From contig WFQA01000171.1 in NCBI GenBank assembly GCA_015487255.1, forward strand, positions 1-5,511: a stretch of DNA of 5,511 nucleotides, read 5' to 3'. The translations under genes and the position numbers were made by a program. Shown here piece by piece: positions 1 through 3,562 of this stretch (its first letter is position 1; each line of letters opens with the position of its first letter). The notes under the pieces are model-generated. The model was not told the origin of the DNA and searched no databases. It worked only from the letters and a program-made list of their open reading frames with translations. The DNA comes from Paracoccaceae bacterium. Lineage in GTDB: Bacteria; Pseudomonadota; Alphaproteobacteria; Rhodobacterales; Rhodobacteraceae.

Positions 1-1777
1 CGATTTCACGCAATTCGCGCTGCACCCGCATCAGCTCGTGCCGCTCGACCAGCTCGATACCCTTGGGGAAGCGCGCCTTGTCCACATCCTCTTTTTCGTC
101 ATAAACCACCACCAGCTTTTTGATGCCCATCGCCACCAGTTCAGCGGCTATACGCGGGGCGTCCAGATCGCCCTCGATATGCTGGCCGCCGGTCATCGCC
201 ACCGCGTCATTAAAGAGGATTTTATAGGTGATGTTGGTGCCTGCCGCGAGGGCCGCACGAATGGCGAGGCTGCCGGAATGGTTATAGGTGCCGTCCCCAA
301 GGTTTTGAAATACATGTTTGGTGGTGCTGAACGGCGCTTCGCCGATCCAGTTCGCCCCCTCGCCGCCCATCTGGGTAACGCCAAGGGTGTTGCGATCCAT
401 CCACTGCACCATAAAGTGGCAGCCGATGCCCGCATAGGCGCGTGAATCATCGGGCAATTTGGTCGAGATATTATGCGGGCAGCCCGAGCAGAAATACGGG
501 ATGCGCTGGGCGATCGGGGCAGAATTATCGGCCAGTGAGGCGGATTCAAGCGCTTTTTGCGCGGCCTTCAGATTTTCGTTGCACGCACCTTCCTCCTCCA
601 GTGTTTCCGCCAGTCTCTTGGCGATGAGAATCGGGTTCAGCGCGCCTTTCACCGTAAACAGCAGCTCGCCGTTTTCCTTTTTCCAGCCGATCACCCGGCG
701 GCCATGGCGCTCGTTGAAAATCGCCTCTTTTATCTGCACTTCCAGCAGCTTGCGCTTTTCTTCCACCACAATGATCAGCTCCAGCCCCTCGGCCCACTCG
801 GCGAAAGACTGCGTATCCAGCGGCCATACCATGGCGACCTTATAGGTGGTGATGCCCAGCGCCTCGGCCTGGGCCTCGTCAATGCCAAGGGTTTCCAGCG
901 CATGGGCGGTATCGAGCCAGCTTTTACCGGCGGAAACGATGCCGATACGCGCGCCTGCCTTGCCATGCATGCGTTTATCAAGCTTGTTGGCGCGCCCAAA
1001 AGCCTCGGCGGCGAAGCGTTTATAGTCATGCACCCGGGCTTCCTGCTCGGCGCGGTCATCGATCAGGCGAATATTCAGCCCGCCCTCGGGCATCTCGAAA
1101 TCCGACGGGGTGACGATGTTGAGCCGCTGCGGGTCTCCATCCACCACCTGGGTGACCTCGATTGTATCCTTCAGCGCTTTCAGCCCCACCCATGCGCCAC
1201 AGTAGCGGCTGAGCGCATAGCCATAAATGCCGTAATCGAGCATCTCCTGCACGCCCGCAGGCGAGAGGATCGGCATCAGCGCATCAACAAAGGCGAATTC
1301 GGACTGGTGCAGGGTGGTGGAGGATTCCGCCGTGTGGTCATCACCCATCACCGCGACCACCCCGCCAAGCGCGGCAGTGCCGGCAAAATTGGCGTGGCGA
1401 AACACATCGCCGGTGCGGTCCACCCCCGGCCCTTTGCCATACCAAAGCCCGAAAACCCCGTCGAATTTGCCATCCCCGCGCAGCCCGGCGGTTTGTGTGC
1501 CCCAATGCGCGGTGGCGGCGAGGTCCTCGTTCAGCCCCGGCTCAAATCTGATATCTGCCGCCGAAAGCTCTTTTTCAGCCCGCTGCATTTGCAGATCAAC
1601 CGCACCGACAGGCGAGCCGCGATAGCCGCTCACATAACCCGCCGTGTTAAAACCCGCTTCCTTATCCCGTTGTTTTTGCATCAGCATCAGGCGCACCAAT
1701 GCCTGGGTTCCGTTTAGCAGCACGGTCTTTTTGGAAAGATCGAGCCGGTCACGCAGCGAGACGGGTTGCAGTTCCAT
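1..1777 (-). CDS. Indolepyruvate (aryl-pyruvate) ferredoxin oxidoreductase, fused-subunit type, N-terminal part
   Basis: This gene is cut by the left edge; 592 codons are visible and the fused family usually has about 1150-1190 residues, so roughly half is present. The enzyme oxidatively decarboxylates indolepyruvate and related aryl-pyruvates to aryl-acetyl-CoA, passing electrons to ferredoxin, in the cytoplasm during aromatic amino acid breakdown. Residues about 20-260 resemble the pyrimidine-binding domain of 2-oxoacid oxidoreductases (NTAGYVSGYRGSPVGAVD at 46-63, EPGLNEDLAATAHWGTQT near 79-96). Residues about 275-390 form the following domain. The thiamine diphosphate domain follows, with PYFCSGCPHN (Cys430, Cys433) and a GDG...ND cofactor motif (GDG 494-496, Asn523-Asp524), then AVAMTGGQ. 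The C-terminal gamma-like domain is outside the window. I chose ATG 1777 because GGAGGAA lies at 1790-1784, 6 nt upstream. An in-frame ATG at 1798 lacks a site and falls in the likely -10 box. Family assignment is confident; the exact substrate is inferred. Confidence 0.93.
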   Translation of the reverse strand, partial: MELQPVSLRDRLDLSKKTVLLNGTQALVRLMLMQKQRDKEAGFNTAGYVSGYRGSPVGAVDLQMQRAEKELSAADIRFEPGLNEDLAATAHWGTQTAGLRGDGKFDGVFGLWYGKGPGVDRTGDVFRHANFAGTAALGGVVAVMGDDHTAESSTTLHQSEFAFVDALMPILSPAGVQEMLDYGIYGYALSRYCGAWVGLKALKDTIEVTQVVDGDPQRLNIVTPSDFEMPEGGLNIRLIDDRAEQEARVHDYKRFAAEAFGRANKLDKRMHGKAGARIGIVSAGKSWLDTAHALETLGIDEAQAEALGITTYKVAMVWPLDTQSFAEWAEGLELIIVVEEKRKLLEVQIKEAIFNERHGRRVIGWKKENGELLFTVKGALNPILIAKRLAETLEEEGACNENLKAAQKALESASLADNSAPIAQRIPYFCSGCPHNISTKLPDDSRAYAGIGCHFMVQWMDRNTLGVTQMGGEGANWIGEAPFSTTKHVFQNLGDGTYNHSGSLAIRAALAAGTNITYKILFNDAVAMTGGQHIEGDLDAPRIAAELVAMGIKKLVVVYDEKEDVDKARFPKGIELVERHELMRVQRELREI

Positions 1778-1783
1778 GATATG

Positions 1784-1790
1784 TTCCTCC
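1784..1790 (-). promoter_or_regulatory. Ribosome binding site of the oxidoreductase gene
   Basis: On the minus strand the sequence reads GGAGGAA, six bases before ATG 1777. It decides between two in-frame ATG codons (1777 and 1798) in favour of the shorter form, because the site lies downstream of the 1798 codon. Confidence 0.75.
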
Positions 1791-1796
1791 ACCGCC

Positions 1797-1825
1797 ATTA
1801 TTGGTCAGAAACTTTGACCCTTCAA
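1797..1825 (-). promoter_or_regulatory. Candidate sigma-70-type promoter of the oxidoreductase gene
   Basis: On the minus strand, TTGAAG (1825-1820, 4 of 6 to consensus) and AATAAT (1802-1797, 5 of 6) are separated by exactly 17 bases. Transcription would begin near 1790, giving a very short leader that starts at the ribosome binding site. The spacer is filled by the inverted repeat 1803-1819. This is a sequence match only; no start site is known. Confidence 0.5.
1803..1819. promoter_or_regulatory. Candidate LysR-type operator, GGTCA-N7-TGACC
   Basis: A 17-bp dyad with perfect 5-bp arms (GGTCA 1803-1807, TGACC 1815-1819). T1805 and A1817 are separated by 11 bases, so it fits the T-N11-A geometry known for LysR-type operators. 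It fills the spacer between the candidate -35 and -10 of the oxidoreductase promoter, so a bound protein there would be expected to block RNA polymerase. Assignment to the adjacent LysR protein is inference. Confidence 0.45.
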
Positions 1826-1854
1826 GGAAAATCATTGAGGGGAGCGGGTGGAAG

Positions 1855-1868
1855 TGAACATTTGTTCA
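1855..1868. repeat. Inverted repeat TGAACA-TT-TGTTCA in the divergent promoter region
   Basis: Perfect 6-bp arms (1855-1860 and 1863-1868) around a 2-bp centre. A partly overlapping wider dyad, TTGTT 1862-1866 and AACAA 1880-1884, follows. Both lie upstream of the oxidoreductase promoter and could be regulator-binding sites. There is no direct evidence for a protein partner. Confidence 0.4.
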
Positions 1869-1925
1869 TATCTTGCGCCAACAACCCGCTGTTTGCATAT
1901 TATTATAAAGATCGCCCAATGGCTG

Positions 1926-1939
1926 GCGCAATATTGCGC
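1926..1939. repeat. Perfect 14-bp palindrome GCGCAATATTGCGC
   Basis: Both strands read the same over all 14 bases. It lies 81 bp before the LysR start codon. The half-site TTGCGC also occurs on the plus strand at 1873-1878 and 1963-1968. A role as operator for autoregulation of the LysR gene is plausible but is inference. Confidence 0.45.
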
Positions 1940-1942
1940 GCA

Positions 1943-1955
1943 CCACCAAAGGTGG
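1943..1955. repeat. Short inverted repeat CCACC-AAA-GGTGG
   Basis: Perfect 5-bp arms with a 3-bp loop, four bases after the 14-bp palindrome. It could be a small hairpin in a leader transcript or part of a composite operator. No run of T follows it, so it is not a terminator. Confidence 0.3.
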
Positions 1956-1962
1956 ATAAGAG

Positions 1963-1990
1963 TTGCGCGGCGGGGGGCATCAGCTATAGA
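1963..1990 (+). promoter_or_regulatory. Candidate promoter of the LysR gene
   Basis: TTGCGC (1963-1968) and TATAGA (1985-1990) are separated by 16 bases, which would start transcription near 1997, about 23 nt before the start codon. An alternative is TTGCGC (1873-1878) with TATTAT (1898-1903), spaced 19. Neither is a strong match, and the two cannot be ranked from sequence alone. Confidence 0.3.
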
Positions 1991-2019
1991 CTGCCGCGAA
2001 AGCAATGGCAGGGTGGCAG

Positions 2020-2919
2020 ATGGATTGGGACAAGGTCAGGATTTTTCACGCAGTGGCCGATGCGGGCAGCCTCACCCATGCGGGCGAAGTGCTGCACCTG
2101 AGCCAATCCGCCGTCAGCCGGCAGATACGCGGGCTGGAGGAGAGCCTTAATGTGATTCTGTTTCACCGCCACGCGCGCGGGCTGATACTGACCGAGCAGG
2201 GCGAATTGCTGTTTGAAGCCGCCAAGATGATGCGCAAGCAGCTCGATGCAGCCACCGCGCAAATCAAGGATTCCGAGGATGAGGTTTTTGGCGAGCTGCG
2301 GGTGACCACCACCACCGGCTTTGGCTCGCTCTGGCTGGCCCCCCGGCTGGCGCATTTGTATGAGAAATACCCCAACCTGCGTATCAACCTGATGCTGGAA
2401 GAACGGGTGCTCGACCTGCCGATGCGCGAGGCCGATGTGGCGATTCGCATGAAAGAGCCTTCGCAGGCCGATCTCGTGCGGCGGCGGCTGATGGATGTGA
2501 ATATGAAATTCTATGCCAGTCAGGATTATCTGGCCGCACACGGCACCCCGCAAAGCGTGGCTGACATGAAGCAGCACCGGCTGATCTCGCAAGCGCCCAG
2601 CGCGCCGCAGGTCAGTGCCGGGGCGGCATGGGTGGCACCGTTTATCGAGGAAAACGCAACCTCGCTTCTGACGGTCAACAATTATTACGGCATCCTGCAA
2701 GCGGTGCGCAATTCGCTTGGCATCGGCGCCTTGCCCGACTACCTGACGGTGGATTTCCCGGAGCTGGTCAACGTGCTGCCCGAATCAGGTTCGGTGCCGG
2801 TGCCGGTCTATCTGGCTTACCCTGGAGAGCTGCGCCAATCCAAACGGGTGGAGGTTTTCAGGGATTTTGTGGTCAACGAGGTAATCGCCTATAGAAAACA
2901 AATACGCAAAACCGGCTGA
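2020..2919 (+). CDS. LysR-type transcriptional regulator
   Basis: A complete 299-residue DNA-binding regulator, the usual size for the family. The N-terminal winged helix-turn-helix covers residues about 4-63, with the helix-turn-helix itself near 18-38 (LTHAGEVLHLSQSAVSRQIR) followed by GLEESLNVILFHRHARG and LTEQGE. A linker helix runs about 64-92 (MMRKQLDAATAQIKDSEDEV). The effector-binding fold begins at GELRVTTTTGFGSLWLAP and includes DLPMREADVAIRM and LAYPGELRQSKRV. I prefer ATG 2020 because AGGGTGG lies just upstream; the in-frame ATG at 2005 would add only five residues and has no good site. It is divergent from the oxidoreductase gene with 242 bp between start codons, the classic arrangement for a LysR protein and its target. 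The ligand is unknown; an aryl-pyruvate or related compound is a guess. From memory, similar regulators in Rhodobacterales occur in other contexts, so the target is not certain. Confidence 0.93.
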   Translation: MDWDKVRIFHAVADAGSLTHAGEVLHLSQSAVSRQIRGLEESLNVILFHRHARGLILTEQGELLFEAAKMMRKQLDAATAQIKDSEDEVFGELRVTTTTGFGSLWLAPRLAHLYEKYPNLRINLMLEERVLDLPMREADVAIRMKEPSQADLVRRRLMDVNMKFYASQDYLAAHGTPQSVADMKQHRLISQAPSAPQVSAGAAWVAPFIEENATSLLTVNNYYGILQAVRNSLGIGALPDYLTVDFPELVNVLPESGSVPVPVYLAYPGELRQSKRVEVFRDFVVNEVIAYRKQIRKTG

Positions 2920-2939
2920 TTTTTTACTTGTTATCAACA

Positions 2940-3027
2940 CTTTTGCTATAGCTATGCAGTGAGGTGGTAGCAGTTATGCGCCGCAGTTGGTCATATTCTT
3001 CTTGATTGCTGCTTTTGCTATACCTAT
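2940..3027 (+). repeat. Imperfect direct repeat in the LysR-to-terminator intergenic region
   Basis: The 16-mer CTTTTGCTATAGCTAT (2940-2955) recurs as CTTTTGCTATACCTAT (3012-3027), one mismatch, 72 bp apart. Each copy is preceded by a TTG-containing stretch (TTGTTA 2928-2933; TTGATT 3002-3007). The second copy overlaps the candidate promoter of the small RNA. The repeat may mark tandem promoters or two binding sites of one regulator. Confidence 0.5.
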
Positions 3028-3030
3028 ATC
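3002..3030 (+). promoter_or_regulatory. Candidate promoter of the small RNA
   Basis: TTGATT (3002-3007) and TATATC (3025-3030) are separated by 17 bases; each matches 4 of 6 consensus positions. A start near 3037 would give a transcript of about 78 nt ending at the terminator. An alternative -10, TATACC (3019-3024), would start near 3031. Confidence 0.4.
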
Positions 3031-3036
3031 ACCTCT

Positions 3037-3114
3037 CGAAGCAGGCGAGTTCGTCTCGCCGCGTTTCATACCTCCCTGTTGGACTTGGGCCGAGCTTAGC
3101 TCGGCCTTTTTTTT
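3037..3114 (+). ncRNA. Candidate trans-acting small RNA, suhB/MmgR (alpha-r8)-like
   Basis: The sequence shows two perfect hairpins joined by a single-stranded segment. Hairpin 1 is GGCGAG (3044-3049), loop TTCGT, CTCGCC (3055-3060). The linker contains CATACCTCCCTGTTGG (3068-3083). Hairpin 2 is an 8-bp stem followed by eight T. The order hairpin / CCTCCCT linker / terminator hairpin, and a length near 78 nt, match what I recall of the alphaproteobacterial suhB/MmgR (alpha-r8) family. That family has a conserved single-stranded decamer ending CCUCCCU, and MmgR in Sinorhizobium meliloti limits polyhydroxybutyrate granule accumulation. The CCUCC segment can pair with Shine-Dalgarno sequences, so repression of translation is the expected mode. 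The 5' end is uncertain (3031-3038). Family membership is inference; the hairpins and terminator are directly seen. Confidence 0.6.
3088..3114 (+). terminator. Strong intrinsic terminator
   Basis: GGCCGAGC (3088-3095), loop TTA, GCTCGGCC (3099-3106) form a perfect 8-bp stem followed at once by eight T (3107-3114). It would end the candidate small RNA and could also stop read-through from the LysR gene, whose stop codon is 168 bp upstream with no terminator of its own. It acts on the plus strand only, since no T run follows on the other strand. Confidence 0.92.
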
Positions 3115-3272
3115 GCCCTTGTGCATGGTTCATGCTTTTCCCGGTTCACTTTTTCAGAGCGCTGCATGGCTTGTTCCAGCAATGGAATAATCGCCGGGTC
3201 CAGGCTTTGCGCCGCATTGAAGCACACAAACCCACTGGCGGCCTGTGTGATCAGTTTGCGCAAAGCGGCCAT
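3096..3272 (-). CDS. Small ORF, 58 codons, hypothetical (possible gene remnant)
   Basis: ATG 3272 begins a 58-residue reading frame (MAALRKLITQAASGFVCF..., ending RAKKRPS). It ends at a TAA lying in the loop of the terminator 3088-3114. It has a mixed hydrophobic N-terminal half (LDPAIIPLLEQAM near 24-36) and a basic tail, and no domain I recognise. Codons up to the SEK near residue 41 look fairly GC-biased, as in the neighbours; the tail does not look like selected coding sequence. No ribosome binding site precedes it, but its ATG overlaps the stop of a 15-codon ORF (3319-3272), so translational coupling is possible. The frame is also open upstream to 3299 without a usual start codon, so a decayed 3' end of an older gene is an equally good explanation. 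Confidence 0.25.
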   Translation of the reverse strand: MAALRKLITQAASGFVCFNAAQSLDPAIIPLLEQAMQRSEKVNREKHEPCTRAKKRPS

Positions 3273-3319
3273 TACTTGCGCAACCAGCGTGCCTTGCGGT
3301 CAATATCCTGAATTTGCAT
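3272..3319 (-). CDS. Tiny ORF, 15 codons, possible leader peptide
   Basis: ATG 3319 opens MQIQDIDRKARWLRK and stops at TAA 3274-3272, which overlaps the ATG of the 58-codon ORF by one base (TAATG). AAAGGG lies about 8 nt upstream as a moderate ribosome binding site. It contains no run of one amino acid that would suggest attenuation. A 26-bp dyad sits upstream at 3338-3363. This is weak evidence for a gene; it is listed because of the start-stop overlap. Confidence 0.2.
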   Translation of the reverse strand: MQIQDIDRKARWLRK

Positions 3320-3337
3320 CTGTATTGCCCTTTAGAC

Positions 3338-3363
3338 CCATACAGTTTGCCTAAATTGTATGG
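3338..3363. repeat. 26-bp near-perfect inverted repeat
   Basis: CCATACA (3338-3344) pairs with TGTATGG (3357-3363). The symmetry continues inward through a single G/T position and TTT/AAA to a GCCT loop, giving 11-bp arms with one mismatch. Another dyad, TTTGCC (3346-3351) and GGCAAA (3374-3379), overlaps it. On the plus strand it is followed by TTTT (3364-3367), so it could be a weak AT-rich terminator. Its place between two divergent small ORFs also suits an operator. Confidence 0.5.
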
Positions 3364-3420
3364 TTTTGTATCTGGCAAAGTAATATCTCCCGGCCTTATA
3401 GCTGAAAAAAGGAGCGGTGG

Positions 3421-3549
3421 ATGCGGGGGCGCGGCGAAAAAGCCCTGACGTTGCATCAAACGGCAGCCGGCGGCATTTTTGAAGCAAGCTTAAAAAATGG
3501 GAAACGCGACGCCTTGGCCGAGGCTTCGCCTCGGTGGGCCAGGCCGTGA
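3421..3549 (+). CDS. Small ORF, 42 codons, hypothetical
   Basis: ATG 3421 is preceded by AAAAAAGGAG (GGAG at 3411-3414, 6 nt before the start), one of the better ribosome binding sites in the window. The product MRGRGEKALTLHQTAAGG... is basic, with no signal peptide or membrane segment and no family I recognise. Its last codons run through the hairpin 3518-3534, where the reading ALAEASPRWARP is probably a by-product of the stem sequence. It converges on the penicillin-binding protein gene and ends 13 bp before that gene's stop codon. Could be a genuine small protein or chance. Confidence 0.25.
   Translation: MRGRGEKALTLHQTAAGGIFEASLKNGKRDALAEASPRWARP
3511..3545 (-). terminator. Long hairpin downstream of the penicillin-binding protein gene
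   Basis: CCGAGGC (3518-3524), loop TTC, GCCTCGG (3528-3534) is a perfect 7-bp stem. It is extended by an imperfect outer stem (TGG 3515-3517 with CCA 3539-3541). It lies about 28 nt past the TAG stop of the minus-strand gene. No T run follows directly on that strand; the nearest, TTTTTT, is about 20 bases further. It is therefore a poor classical terminator but may mark or protect the 3' end of the message. Confidence 0.4.
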
Positions 3550-3562
3550 TTTTGTGCAAAAC

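Larger units (their letters stand above)
3115..3562. other. 448-bp region without a confident gene
   Basis: Between the terminator and the end of the penicillin-binding protein gene no long ORF carries recognisable protein sequence. A 101-codon minus-strand frame (3459-3154) has no ribosome binding site and no family signature and is treated as chance. Contents are the small ORFs, the 26-bp dyad 3338-3363, an A/T-rich stretch around 3300-3410, and the hairpin 3518-3534. It may be a degraded gene plus regulatory sequence. Confidence 0.5.

Noticed and set aside
557..1717. 386-codon plus-strand ORF
   Set aside because: It is antisense to the oxidoreductase coding sequence, whose translation shows continuous family motifs.
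1796..1798. Upstream in-frame ATG for the oxidoreductase
   Set aside because: The only good ribosome binding site lies downstream of it, and this ATG overlaps the candidate -10 box.
1856..1867. GAAC-N4-GTTC resembling the Gram-positive LexA (SOS) box
   Set aside because: Alphaproteobacterial LexA recognises GTTC-N7-GTTC, and neither neighbouring gene is an SOS gene. The match is probably coincidental.
2987..3190. 67-codon plus-strand ORF starting with TTG and looking partly hydrophobic
   Set aside because: It runs through both hairpins and the T run of the candidate small RNA and has no good ribosome binding site, so it is a chance frame.
3154..3459. 101-codon minus-strand ORF
   Set aside because: It has no ribosome binding site, no recognisable domain and an unusual composition, and it overlaps the dyad and other small frames.
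3476..3497. Inverted repeat TTTTTGAAGC-AA-GCTTAAAAAA
   Set aside because: T comes before and A after the stem on both strands, the reverse of what an intrinsic terminator needs, and the arms are mostly homopolymer.
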